Shown here in pieces: positions 44,621-53,220 of a stretch of DNA of 62,270 nucleotides. This stretch comes from GCA-1730015 sp964583825 (GTDB taxonomy: Bacteria; Pseudomonadota; Gammaproteobacteria; Granulosicoccales; Granulosicoccaceae): contig CAZOXM010000018.1 in NCBI GenBank assembly GCA_964583825.1, positions 1 through 62,270 of the forward strand. The letters are read 5' to 3'. Position 1 is the first letter of the stretch, and each line of letters starts with the position of its first letter. The translations under genes were made by a program, and so were the position numbers. The notes beneath the pieces were generated by a model. That model saw only the letters and a program-made list of their open reading frames with translations. It was not told the DNA's origin and searched no databases.

Positions 44621-45133
44621 ATGGAAAAAAGAGCTGCCACACTTGCCGATCTTCTGCATTCGCCGGCTAACTTCATGGCGTTTGGTTTTGGCTCTGGTCT
44701 CGCACCATACGCGTCGGGCACCTTCGGTACGCTACCGGCGCTGCTGCTGTGTGCGCTGCTGGGGGGCTTGCCGGTGGTGTTGTACCTCGCGATTATCGTG
44801 CTCGGGTTTACTGCGGGTATCTGGTTTTGCAACGAAGCGACCAGCTACCTCGGATCGCACGATCACGGGGCCATTGTGTGGGACGAAATCATCGGTATGC
44901 TCATTACCATGATAGCGGTGCCGGTTTCGGTCGGAACGCTGATCGCGGGTTTTTTTCTGTTCCGCCTGTTCGATGTGTGGAAGCCGTGGCCGATTCGCTG
45001 GATGGATGAATCAATCGATGGCGGCCTGGGTATTATGATCGACGATGTATTTGCGGGTCTGCTCGCCTGCATCGCCTTACATCTGGTGGTTTACTATCTG
45101 CCGGCGGTTGCGGACTTTATGCGACTGCACTAG
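44621..45133 (+). CDS. pgpA: Phosphatidylglycerophosphatase A
   Basis: 170 residues with membrane helices. It dephosphorylates phosphatidylglycerophosphate to phosphatidylglycerol. Family motifs are FGFGSGLAPYASGTFGTLPA, HDHGAIVWDEIIGM and RLFDVWKPWPI, then GGLGIMIDDVFAG. I use the ATG at 44621 rather than the TTG at 44618. The stop TAG (45131-45133) is part of the CTAG duplicated by the neighbouring miniature element. Confidence 0.95.
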   Translation: MEKRAATLADLLHSPANFMAFGFGSGLAPYASGTFGTLPALLLCALLGGLPVVLYLAIIVLGFTAGIWFCNEATSYLGSHDHGAIVWDEIIGMLITMIAVPVSVGTLIAGFFLFRLFDVWKPWPIRWMDESIDGGLGIMIDDVFAGLLACIALHLVVYYLPAVADFMRLH

Positions 45134-45273
45134 CAGGATGTTGAAAAACTATTGCACTAGGTCTGAGGGCGTTAAATTCCCCCTCAAAATGCTCATTTAT
45201 CACCCATAAACTGCGCTTTTTCGGGGAAATTTGCCTACTCAGACCGTCGCTCATCACGTTTTTCAACACCCTG
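45134..45273 (-). mobile_element. 140-bp miniature inverted-repeat element (copy A)
   Basis: Termini CAGGATGTTGAAAAACT (left) and, inverted, CAGGGTGTTGAAAAACG (right). CTAG is repeated on both sides (45130-45133 and 45274-45277). It is a full-length relative of the element at 30804-31108, in opposite orientation and lacking the nested insertion. An internal inverted repeat (AAATTCCCCC/GGGGAAATTT) means the RNA could fold into a long hairpin. No coding capacity. It is inserted exactly at the pgpA stop codon and abuts the next element. Confidence 0.85.
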
Positions 45274-45534
45274 CTAGCCTGCATTATTCACAATGCGACT
45301 GAGAAAGTTTAAGCAAATGTCTATTTCCATAGGTCTACAACGGCTTTAGGAACCATTCTATTTTTCGCAGTGTGTCTATTCACCATCAGTCGAAAATATG
45401 GCTTCACATCTCGCCTGATCAAGCTCGGCGCGTGGCGGGCCACGCTTCTCGCTCGATCAAGCGACCTGTTTTGCCCCCGTAGGTTTATCAATTTGGCCGC
45501 TGAATGTCGAATCATCATGAATAATGCAGGCTAG
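45274..45534. mobile_element. 253-bp miniature element (type C) with perfect 13-bp inverted ends plus CTAG
   Basis: CTAGCCTGCATTATTCA (45274-45290) and its exact inverse TGAATAATGCAGGCTAG (45518-45534) bound the block. If CTAG is the target duplication, the element proper is 45278-45530 with 13-bp perfect inverted repeats. The interior shows short open frames without similarity to a transposase. It shares its left CTAG with the right side of copy A, so A appears to have inserted into the junction of pgpA and this element. A related end lies after pgsA at 52611. Confidence 0.75.
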
Positions 45535-45576
45535 GGCTCTGGCAACACCCAGGTTCGAGTGCGTCTTTTAGTAAAC

Positions 45577-46158
45577 TCAGGGGATAGCTACCCCGAGTTC
45601 ATCCAGAAAGCGGGCCACCGTAATCAGCGGCAGTCCGATCAGTGCTGACGGATCGTCGCTTCGCATGTAGTCCACCAGAATGCTGCCGAGACACTCCGAC
45701 TTGAAACTCGCGGCGCAGCCGTATGGCTGATCAGCCTGCAGATAGCGCTCGATCAGGCCGGGCGAGAGCGATTTGAACCTCACTTGCGTGGTCACTACGG
45801 CCTGCAACCGGCGTTCCCGTGTCATGACGCAAACACCTGTGTGGAACATGACGGTTTGTCCGGAGAGCGCCGTCAGCTGCGCCACGGCAGCATCGTGCGT
45901 GTGCGGCTTGCCGATGATTTCGCCGTTCAGATCTGCGACCTGATCCGAGCCGATAACAACGTCCGTCGCGTCGACGGATTGGTATACCGAGCCGGCTTTG
46001 CCGACAGCCAGTCGCTGCACCAGCGCGTCTGACAGCTCATTTTCCAGAGCAGATTCGTCAAACTGCGGGTCGATCTGGCTAAATGGCAGCCCAAGGCGCT
46101 CCAGCAGGGATTTTCTGAAGGGCGATGTGGAGGCCAGAATCAGTGTGGGTCGGGACAT
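45577..46158 (-). CDS. Maf family nucleoside triphosphate pyrophosphatase (YceF type)
   Basis: 193 residues. The Maf signature LILASTSPFRKSLLERLGL, the DQVADLNGEIIGKPHT block and the PYGCAASFKSECLGSIL region point to the YceF (7-methyl-GTP) subfamily, whose members remove modified nucleotides. The order maf-yceD-rpmF-plsX is conserved; here maf is divergent from yceD as in E. coli. Confidence 0.93.
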   Translation of the reverse strand: MSRPTLILASTSPFRKSLLERLGLPFSQIDPQFDESALENELSDALVQRLAVGKAGSVYQSVDATDVVIGSDQVADLNGEIIGKPHTHDAAVAQLTALSGQTVMFHTGVCVMTRERRLQAVVTTQVRFKSLSPGLIERYLQADQPYGCAASFKSECLGSILVDYMRSDDPSALIGLPLITVARFLDELGVAIP

Positions 46159-46250
46159 GGTTCAGGGGATAAAAAGCAGAATAGGGTTCGGGGCCCGGAG
46201 CGGCCGGGATTTTTGACTAAAATACCGATGCACAGTACACTTGAGGGTTT

Positions 46251-46766
46251 ATGGACAGTCTCCCTTCCAGGTTCAACCCCGCCGAGATGGCTCGGGCCGG
46301 GCGGCACTGCAGCATCCATTTACCGGTCTCTCACTTTAAGCGCTTTTCCGGACTCCTTGCAAGCGAGGTCGGGGAGGTGGTCGCGTCAGTCAGGTTCGGA
46401 ATGCATGGTGCCCAGGCGGTAGCACGCGGCACGCTTGAAGCCACTGTGGAAGTGCAGTGTCAGCGTTGTCTTGAACCCGTCAGTACGGAGATCAGTGCGG
46501 ATTTTGCGTTTGGTTTTGTCAGTGATGAGGCGCAGGCGGACGAATTGGTGGAAGCGCTCGACCCGCTGCTGGTGGATGAGAGCGAAGAGATCAGTGCGGT
46601 TGAATTCCTGGAAGACGAGCTCATCTTGCAGGTCCCGGCGAGAGTCGTGCACAGTGATGAGCAAAAATGTAACGCGGTAGTGATCGATGCGCTGAGCGAC
46701 GATCACACGACCGAAACCAACAAGCACAACCCGTTCAGCGAGTTGGGCGAGTTGCTGAAAAACTAA
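46251..46766 (+). CDS. yceD: YceD (DUF177) large ribosomal RNA accumulation protein
   Basis: 171 residues. The DUF177 zinc-type motif VQCQRCLEP and the downstream VDESEEISAVEFLEDELIL acidic block are intact; the C-terminus NPFSELGELLKN is typical. YceD homologues are needed for 23S rRNA accumulation. Co-transcribed with rpmF, 13 bp downstream. Confidence 0.94.
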   Translation: MDSLPSRFNPAEMARAGRHCSIHLPVSHFKRFSGLLASEVGEVVASVRFGMHGAQAVARGTLEATVEVQCQRCLEPVSTEISADFAFGFVSDEAQADELVEALDPLLVDESEEISAVEFLEDELILQVPARVVHSDEQKCNAVVIDALSDDHTTETNKHNPFSELGELLKN

Positions 46767-46779
46767 TTGGAGAGGCCAC

Positions 46780-46983
46780 ATGGCTGTACAACAGAGAAGA
46801 AAGACTCCCTCGCGCCGAGGTATGCGCCGTTCACACGATGCATTAAAGAATCCCGCGCTGTCCACGGATCCGACCACCGGTGAAGTGCACCTGCGCCACC
46901 ACATCACTGCTGAAGGCTACTATCGTGGCAAGCAGGTGGTTGAGGTCGCAGAAGAAATCGATGACGAGGATGATGACGAATAA
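46780..46983 (+). CDS. rpmF: 50S ribosomal protein L32
   Basis: 67 residues. The L32 core MAVQQRRKTPSRRGMRRSHD and LRHHITAEGYYRGKQV is intact. Usual gammaproteobacterial L32 ends soon after the YYRG motif at about 57 residues; here an acidic tail (VAEEIDDEDDDE) extends it by about 10 residues. GGAGAGG lies 5-10 nt before the ATG. Confidence 0.97.
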   Translation: MAVQQRRKTPSRRGMRRSHDALKNPALSTDPTTGEVHLRHHITAEGYYRGKQVVEVAEEIDDEDDDE

Positions 46984-47093
46984 GGCATAGCCGGTCAGAT
47001 TGATCCGGTGCAAGCTCAGCTGCCTGGCGTTGCAGAACATCATCGTTCCGCAGCGACCGGCCGCTCCGTCGATAATCAACCCGCCTTTCATTT

Positions 47094-48110
47094 ATGAGTG
47101 AAACCGTAACCATCGCACTTGATGCGATGAGTGGCGACCTCGGCGCCGGTACCGCGGTTGAGGCGGCATTTGTGGCCACGCGAAACTACGACGACCTGCG
47201 TATTATTCTGGTCGGCGACGAGGCGGTGCTCGCTCCGCTGGTGGCATCACGCAATACCGACCTCATCTCCATTCACCATGCCTCCGAGGTGGTGACGATG
47301 GAAGATTCACTCGCCCAGGCGCTGCGCGGCAAGCGTGACTCCAGTATGCGGGTGGCGATTGATCAGGTCAGGGAAGGCAACGCCGCTGCCTGCGTCAGCT
47401 GTGGTAACACCGGTGCGCTAATGGCAATCGCCCGATTTGTGTTAAAAACCATCGCAGGGGTGGATCGCCCCGCCATTATCACCGCCATTCCCAATATCAA
47501 CGGCCATGTGCAAATGCTTGATCTCGGCGCAAATGTCGATTGCACGGCCCAACATTTGTATCAGTTTGCTGTGATGGGATCCGCGCTCGCCGGCGTCGTG
47601 GACAACAACGAGCGACCGCGGGTTGGGCTGCTGAATATCGGTTCCGAGGACATCAAAGGCAACGAACTGGTGAAAGAGGCCGGCAAGTTGCTCGAAGCCT
47701 CGAATCTCGACTATATCGGTTTCGTTGAGGGCGACGAGATCTACATGGGCAACGTGGATGTCGTGGTTGCCGATGGTTTTGTCGGTAACGTATCACTGAA
47801 GACGTCGGAAGGCGTGGCCAAGCTGATTACCAGCTACATGAAGCAGGAGTTCAGGCGTTCCCCTCTCAGTAAGGTAATGGGGCTGATCGCATCTCCTGTG
47901 CTAAAACGCCTGGGTAGACGCATCAATCCCGACCTCTACAACGGTGCCAGTCTTCTGGGGCTGCGCGGTGTTGTCATCAAAAGCCACGGCAGTGCCGGAG
48001 TGCTGGCATTGGAAAACGCGATAAAGATTGCTCGGGTGGAAGCTAAAAAAAGTCTCATCTCCAAAATCGAGAGCGCCATTGAGGTGCAACTACAGTCGGG
48101 CCGGCAGTGA
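47094..48110 (+). CDS. plsX: Phosphate acyltransferase PlsX
   Basis: 338 residues. It converts acyl-ACP to acyl-phosphate for phospholipid synthesis. Family blocks IALDAMSGDLGA, SCGNTGALMAIARF, LDLGANVDC, GLLNIGSEDIKGNELVKEA and FVGNVSLKTSEGVAK are present. It overlaps fabH by 4 bp (GTGA). Confidence 0.97.
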   Translation: MSETVTIALDAMSGDLGAGTAVEAAFVATRNYDDLRIILVGDEAVLAPLVASRNTDLISIHHASEVVTMEDSLAQALRGKRDSSMRVAIDQVREGNAAACVSCGNTGALMAIARFVLKTIAGVDRPAIITAIPNINGHVQMLDLGANVDCTAQHLYQFAVMGSALAGVVDNNERPRVGLLNIGSEDIKGNELVKEAGKLLEASNLDYIGFVEGDEIYMGNVDVVVADGFVGNVSLKTSEGVAKLITSYMKQEFRRSPLSKVMGLIASPVLKRLGRRINPDLYNGASLLGLRGVVIKSHGSAGVLALENAIKIARVEAKKSLISKIESAIEVQLQSGRQ

Positions 48111-49078
48111 AATTTTCAAAGATAACGGGTACCGGCAGTTATCTGCCTGAAAAAGTGCTCTACAACGCTGATCTCGAAAAGCTGGTCGACACGTCCGATC
48201 AATGGATTAGAGAGCGCACCGGCATTCATCAGCGCCATATCGCCGCCGACGATGAAACCACACTGGATCTTGCCGAGCAGGCGGCACGCAACGCGATCGA
48301 TGCGGCGGGCATTACTGCCGATGATATTGACCTGATCGTTGTTGCAACCACGACACCGGACTGTGTGTTTCCGAGTGTTGCCTGCATGCTGCAGGCGCGA
48401 CTGGGTGTGAGCAATGCCTGTCCTGCATTTGACGTACAGGCTGTGTGCGCCGGTTTTGCGTATGCACTCGGCGTGGCTGACAACTTTGTCCGTGCCGGGT
48501 CCACGGGTGTGGCGCTGGTGATTGGTGCGGAGACTTTCTCGCGCATACTTAACTGGAAAGACCGAAATACCTGTGTGCTGTTCGGTGACGGTGCCGGCGC
48601 AGTTATCCTGAGTGCCTCCGATCAACCCGGTGTGCACAGCACGCACCTGCATGCCGACGGCCGCTACAAAGAGTTGTTGCATGTGCCTGGCGGTGTATCC
48701 CGCGGGTACGATGTGATGCAGCAGGAACAGGCGTATGTGCAGATGCGCGGTAATGAAGTGTTCCGTATGGCTGTCAGTAAAATGCATGAAGTCGTCGAAG
48801 AAGCGCTGGAGCAAAACCGGATGGACAAGTCCGATGTGGACTGGCTGGTACCTCACCAGGCAAACATCCGGATTATTAAAGCCACCGCCAGAAAGTTGCA
48901 GATGGATATGGATCAGGTCGTGTTGACGGTGCATAATCATGGCAACACGTCGGCAGCCTCGATCCCGTTAGCGCTCGATACAGCGGTTCGCGACGGTCGA
49001 ATCAAGCGGGGTGAACGGTTGCTGTTGGAAGGATTCGGTGGTGGATTCACCTGGGGTGCGGCACTCGTCACCTTCTGA
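48107..49078 (+). CDS. fabH: Beta-ketoacyl-ACP synthase III
   Basis: 323 residues from a GTG at 48107 that overlaps the plsX stop. The catalytic triad is C114 (QAVCAGFAYA), H250 (WLVPHQANIRII) and N280 (HNHGNTSAAS). It condenses acetyl-CoA with malonyl-ACP to start fatty acid synthesis. The usual followers fabD, fabG and acpP are not here; uvrY comes next after 158 bp. Confidence 0.97.
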   Translation: MKFSKITGTGSYLPEKVLYNADLEKLVDTSDQWIRERTGIHQRHIAADDETTLDLAEQAARNAIDAAGITADDIDLIVVATTTPDCVFPSVACMLQARLGVSNACPAFDVQAVCAGFAYALGVADNFVRAGSTGVALVIGAETFSRILNWKDRNTCVLFGDGAGAVILSASDQPGVHSTHLHADGRYKELLHVPGGVSRGYDVMQQEQAYVQMRGNEVFRMAVSKMHEVVEEALEQNRMDKSDVDWLVPHQANIRIIKATARKLQMDMDQVVLTVHNHGNTSAASIPLALDTAVRDGRIKRGERLLLEGFGGGFTWGAALVTF

Positions 49079-49236
49079 GCCGAAGTACCTGCAGTTTCCC
49101 GTCGTGTTGTTCAACCTTCATCCGATGCGGTGGTGCGACAGGCGCACTGTTCAGTCAGAGATATTTGTTGGTTTTGATTGATGAGCGACGCAAATATAGA
49201 AAAGTGGTGCACCCTTTTGCAGGAAACTGCGGACTG

Positions 49237-49920
49237 ATGGAAACCCCGACCCGCGATGTCCCGTCTGGCCGCAGCGATCAGTATCAGTCTATTTTGCTGG
49301 TAGATGATCACGAACTGGTGCGTTCGGGGCTGAAGTTGCTCATTGAATCGGTCGCACCGGGTGCCGAAATTATCGAAGCGAGCACCGGCGAACAGAGCAT
49401 TGACATAGTCTGTGCACGATCTGTTGACCTCGTCTTTATGGATATTATCCTGCCGGGTATCGACGGTATTTCCTCGGCGTTGCGGCTGATCAATCTGCGC
49501 CCGGACATAAAAATACTAATCCTCACCGGTCATACCGAGATGGTAGTGCCGCGTGCGGTGATGGAATCGGGTATCTGTGGCTATATTACGAAGTCATCGG
49601 CTGCGCAGGAAATTAGCAATGCGATGATTGCAGCAGGTCGCGGTGAGTTCTTTATGTCGGGCGATCTGAAGAATCGACTCGGTGATCAGGAGCCTGAACT
49701 GTGCGGCGAGCATACCCCCTTTGATCGCCTTTCCAATCGTGAGCTTGAGGTGGTGTTGCTGTTGCTGAAAGGGTATAAAACGTCTGATGCCAGTGCTTCG
49801 CTGACGCTCAATGCGAAAACCATCAGCACCTACAAACGACGGGCCTTCGATAAACTTGGTGTCGACAGTACCGCGGAGCTGATCAGGCTGGCCATCGATC
49901 ACAGCATCCTCGGGTATTAG
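49237..49920 (+). CDS. uvrY: UvrY/GacA-type LuxR-family response regulator
   Basis: 227 residues from the ATG at 49237. The receiver domain has ILLVDDHELVRSG, the phospho-accepting Asp in DLVFMDIILPG and the Lys in GYITKSS. The C-terminal LuxR helix-turn-helix is at about 165-225 (LSNRELEVVLLLLKG, TISTYKRRAFDKLGV). GacA/UvrY works with BarA/GacS to drive Csr small RNAs. The order regulator-uvrC-pgsA is the classical uvrY/gacA context, which supports the call. Upstream in-frame sequence from 49165 is not conserved. Confidence 0.9.
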   Translation: METPTRDVPSGRSDQYQSILLVDDHELVRSGLKLLIESVAPGAEIIEASTGEQSIDIVCARSVDLVFMDIILPGIDGISSALRLINLRPDIKILILTGHTEMVVPRAVMESGICGYITKSSAAQEISNAMIAAGRGEFFMSGDLKNRLGDQEPELCGEHTPFDRLSNRELEVVLLLLKGYKTSDASASLTLNAKTISTYKRRAFDKLGVDSTAELIRLAIDHSILGY

Positions 49921-50136
49921 CTTTTTCGCAGTGCGCGTTGTTTTCGGTGATTTTTGGTGGGTTCCGCCACCGCTGGCAGCGGCCACCGGCAGCATCGCGG
50001 ATCTCGCCGGTTTGACCTGCTGCTGGATAACTGGCATTTTCTGTTTATTCCTGTCATCCCGGATCAGATAGATGATCACACCCGGTCCGTTCCGGTACGG
50101 GAACCCGACAGGTCTTTGGCCGCTACTGATTAACGC

Positions 50137-52029
50137 ATGACAAACCAGGACAACCCATCGGTAAACGACCAGCATGCTGCGGTAGCTGCCCCGTCGCTGG
50201 TGGAAAGTCCGGCGACCGAGTCGTTCGATGCCGCCGCCTTTTTAAAAACAGTCACGCATCGTCCCGGTGTTTATCAGATGTTAAACAGCAACGGCGATAC
50301 CATTTATGTCGGTAAAGCCGGCAACCTGAAGAAGCGTGTCAGCAGTTATTTTCAGAAAGACCCGGGTTCTCTGAAAACCCGAATCATGGTGTCGCAGATC
50401 GCCGATGTACAGCTGACCGTCACCAGCAATGAAATCGAAGCCTTGCTGCTTGAAAATAACCTGATCAAAGAGAAGCGACCGCGTTATAACATCTTGCTTC
50501 GTGACGACAAGAGTTATCCGTTTCTGTTTGTCTCAACCGAAGATGATTACCCGCGCATCTCTTACCGTCGGGGCGCGCGCAAGCAGACCGGACACTATAT
50601 TGGTCCTTATCCACACGCTGGTGCAGTCAAGAAGACACTGCGCTACATTCAAAAATTATTTAAGGTGCGGCAGTGTGAAGACAGCTACTTCAGCAATCGT
50701 TCACGACCCTGTCTGCAGTACCAGATCAACCGATGCACCGCACCCTGTGTCGGTCTGATCGACGAGAGTGCTTATCGCCTCGATGTGGAAATGAGTATCA
50801 AGGTCCTGGAAGGGAAAACCAGTGAGGTGGTCGAGCGCCTGGTGTCACAAATGGAATCTGCATCGGTTTCACTCGACTTTGAGCGTGCTGCAAGGCTGCG
50901 CGATCAGATCAAAGATCTCAAGGCGGTCAATCAGACGCAATATGTCGAAAATGAAAAGGGTGATATTGATGTCGTCGCGTGTTACCAGAACGGCGGCAGC
51001 AGTTGTGTGCAGGTGTTCTTCATTCGCAACGGTGTGAATCTTGGCAATAAAGCGTTTTATCCGGCGACCCCCGAAGGTGCCAGTGTCGAGGAAGTGCTCA
51101 CCGGGTTCGTGCAACAGTTTTACCTGCAGCATGAAGTGCCGCGACGACTGATTACCCATACCGCCATACAAGAGCATGATTTAACGCAACAGGCTTTGTC
51201 CATGCGTGCCGGTCACAATGTCGATATTGTGTCTGCCGTGCGTGGTGATCAGCGACGCTGGGTCGATAATGCGCTTGAGAATGCGAAAATTGCGCTTGAG
51301 TCGCGGCTCGCATCGCGCAGCGGGATGGCGGAGCGCCAGGAGCAGTTTCGTCGGTTGCTGCAACTCGACGACCTCCCCAAGCGCATGGAGTGTTTTGATA
51401 TCAGTCATCTCAGTGGTGAGGCGACGATCGCCTCCTGTGTGGTATTTGGTGTCGAAGGAGCTGTTAAGGCCGAGTACCGCCGCTTTCAAATTAAAGATAT
51501 TACTGCCGGTGACGATTACGCTGCGATGCGTCAGGCGCTGACCCGGCGCTATACGCGCTTACTTAAAGAGAATCAGCGTATTCCTGAGGTGCTGTTGATT
51601 GACGGAGGCAAAGGGCAGGTGGCAGTCGCGCAGCAGGTGATGGAAGAGTTACAACTCGAAGAGGTCGCGATTGTCGGTGTATCGAAGGGGCCGGAACGCA
51701 GACCCGGAGAGGAAACGCTGTTGCTGGTACGCAGCGGTCAGGAAATTCAAATGAGGCACGATTCTCCCGCGCTGCACCTGATCCAGCAAATCCGGGATGA
51801 GGCGCATCGTTACGCGGTGTCCGGACACCGTGCAGCGCGGGGTAAGAATCGCCGCAAGTCGGTGCTGGAAGAAATCCCCGGTCTGGGGCCGAAACGCCGC
51901 AAGCTGCTGCTGACACATTTCGGTGGCCTCCGTGCCTTGCAAAATGCAAGTGTAGAAGATATTGGCAATGTGCCTGGAATCAGCCAACAGCTGGCTCAAC
52001 TTGTGTACGATTTCTTTCATGAACAATAG
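50137..52029 (+). CDS. uvrC: UvrABC excinuclease subunit C
   Basis: 630 residues. It makes the two incisions in nucleotide excision repair. The N-terminal GIY-YIG domain (GVYQMLNSNGDTIYVGKAGN), the Cys-containing RPCLQYQINRCTAPCVG, a UVR motif (about 225-260, LDFERAARLRDQI), the RNase H-like catalytic half (LLIDGGKGQV) and the C-terminal double HhH (EIPGLGPKRRKLLLTHFGG) are all present. The first 30 residues form a short extension. Confidence 0.97.
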   Translation: MTNQDNPSVNDQHAAVAAPSLVESPATESFDAAAFLKTVTHRPGVYQMLNSNGDTIYVGKAGNLKKRVSSYFQKDPGSLKTRIMVSQIADVQLTVTSNEIEALLLENNLIKEKRPRYNILLRDDKSYPFLFVSTEDDYPRISYRRGARKQTGHYIGPYPHAGAVKKTLRYIQKLFKVRQCEDSYFSNRSRPCLQYQINRCTAPCVGLIDESAYRLDVEMSIKVLEGKTSEVVERLVSQMESASVSLDFERAARLRDQIKDLKAVNQTQYVENEKGDIDVVACYQNGGSSCVQVFFIRNGVNLGNKAFYPATPEGASVEEVLTGFVQQFYLQHEVPRRLITHTAIQEHDLTQQALSMRAGHNVDIVSAVRGDQRRWVDNALENAKIALESRLASRSGMAERQEQFRRLLQLDDLPKRMECFDISHLSGEATIASCVVFGVEGAVKAEYRRFQIKDITAGDDYAAMRQALTRRYTRLLKENQRIPEVLLIDGGKGQVAVAQQVMEELQLEEVAIVGVSKGPERRPGEETLLLVRSGQEIQMRHDSPALHLIQQIRDEAHRYAVSGHRAARGKNRRKSVLEEIPGLGPKRRKLLLTHFGGLRALQNASVEDIGNVPGISQQLAQLVYDFFHEQ

Positions 52030-52047
52030 CTGCCCCGCGGTTTATCG

Positions 52048-52614
52048 ATGAAGCTAAATATCCCGACCATGCTGACGCTGGCGCGCATTCTCATGTTGCC
52101 GGTAATCGTATTGATTTTTTACCTGCCGACGCCCTGGGCGCGCCCGTTGTGCTGTGCGGTCTTTCTGGTCGCGGCAATTACCGACTGGCTCGACGGCTAC
52201 CTGGCGCGCCGCTGGCAGATCGAATCCGATTTCGGTGCGTTCCTTGATCCGGTGGCGGACAAACTGATGGTTGCGACCGTATTGATTCTGCTGGTAGAGG
52301 ATGCGGCCGCCTGGTGGCTGACGCTGCCTGCGATCATCATTATCGGCCGCGAAATCACCATCTCGGCACTGCGGGAGTGGATGGCCGGGTTGGGTTCACG
52401 CGCAAAAGTCGCGGTCAGTTATCTGGGTAAAGTGAAAACGACTATGCAAATCACCGCACTGGCGATGCTGTTGTATAAGCTCGATTTGTTCGGGCTGCCG
52501 ATCTACAGCATCGGTATCTGTGCCCTGTATGTAGCGGCAGCTCTTACGATCTGGTCGATGGTGGACTACCTGTCCGTCGCATTCCGAACCAGTGGTGAAG
52601 CCGGGGAGTCCTAG
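52048..52614 (+). CDS. pgsA: CDP-diacylglycerol-glycerol-3-phosphate 3-phosphatidyltransferase
   Basis: 188 residues with about four membrane helices. The CDP-alcohol transferase motif D-x2-D-G-x2-A-R-x8-G-x3-D-x3-D reads DWLDGYLARR ... FGAFLDPVADKL. It makes phosphatidylglycerophosphate, the substrate of PgpA encoded at 44621. It follows uvrC by 18 bp. Its stop TAG is part of a CTAG directly followed by an end of the type-C element. Confidence 0.96.
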   Translation: MKLNIPTMLTLARILMLPVIVLIFYLPTPWARPLCCAVFLVAAITDWLDGYLARRWQIESDFGAFLDPVADKLMVATVLILLVEDAAAWWLTLPAIIIIGREITISALREWMAGLGSRAKVAVSYLGKVKTTMQITALAMLLYKLDLFGLPIYSIGICALYVAAALTIWSMVDYLSVAFRTSGEAGES

Positions 52615-52634
52615 CCTGCATCATTCCCAATACG
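52611..52634. repeat. Solo end related to the type-C element, at the pgsA stop codon
   Basis: Starting at CTAG (52611-52614), 21 of 24 bases match the left end of the element at 45274 (CTAGCCTGCATCATTCCCAA here). No matching right end is found before the convergent gene 56 bp further on, so this is a remnant or a chance-truncated copy. Confidence 0.55.
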
Positions 52635-52690
52635 GCGAGGACTTTTCGAATCGCTTTCAGTGTTTTTCCTCCCGGTGAAGCGACAGCCCG

Positions 52691-53220
52691 TTAACGTTTT
52701 CCTTGCGCTGTAAAGGTGCCGGTGCGCCCACCGAAAAATGCCAGCGGTGCGTATTCATCGAGTGTGGTAACCAGATTTACGCGTCCGAGTATAATCATGT
52801 GATCTCCGCCTTCGTACAGTGCTGCTTTCTCGCAGTCGAAACGCGCCATGCAGTCGTCCAGTACCGGAACACCTTCGGCATTGAATTCGAGTGACGCGCC
52901 GTGCAGTACCGCCGGGTTCCGTGCGACTTCCATGCAAAGCTGTTCCTGGTGCTCATGCAGCACATGAATCGCGTAGTGCGTTGCCTGTGCAAAGGCGTGA
53001 TAGCGTGAGGATTGCCGATCCAGCGACCAAAGCACCATGGGGGCTCGAGCGATACAGATGAGAAGCTGTTCACCGTAATGGCAACCGGTTGGTTATCCGC
53101 CAGCGCGGTCACGATGGTGACGCCGGTCCCGAAGCACCCCAGAGCATCGCGCAGCTGGCGCTGATTGCCCGCGTGTGGCACAAAACTGTTGTCAATGTGT
53201 TGTACTGCTGCCATGCCCAT
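52691..53220 (-). pseudogene. Flavin reductase (SmoA-like) with a single-base frameshift
   Basis: A flavin-reductase-like FMN-binding split-barrel protein of about 175 residues if repaired. The first part (MGMAAVQHIDNSFVPHAGNQ, FGTGVTIVTA, ITVNSFSSVSLEPP) and the second part (MVLWSLDRQSSRYHAF, DHMIILGRVN, PLAFFGGRTGTF) are in different frames. They meet at a run of five G on the plus strand at 53039-53043, where six would restore the frame (EPP-MVLWS). It should supply reduced flavin to the monooxygenase encoded at 54134. It overlaps the aldo/keto reductase stop codon by 1 bp. It may be a real pseudogene, a slippage switch or an assembly error. Confidence 0.78.
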
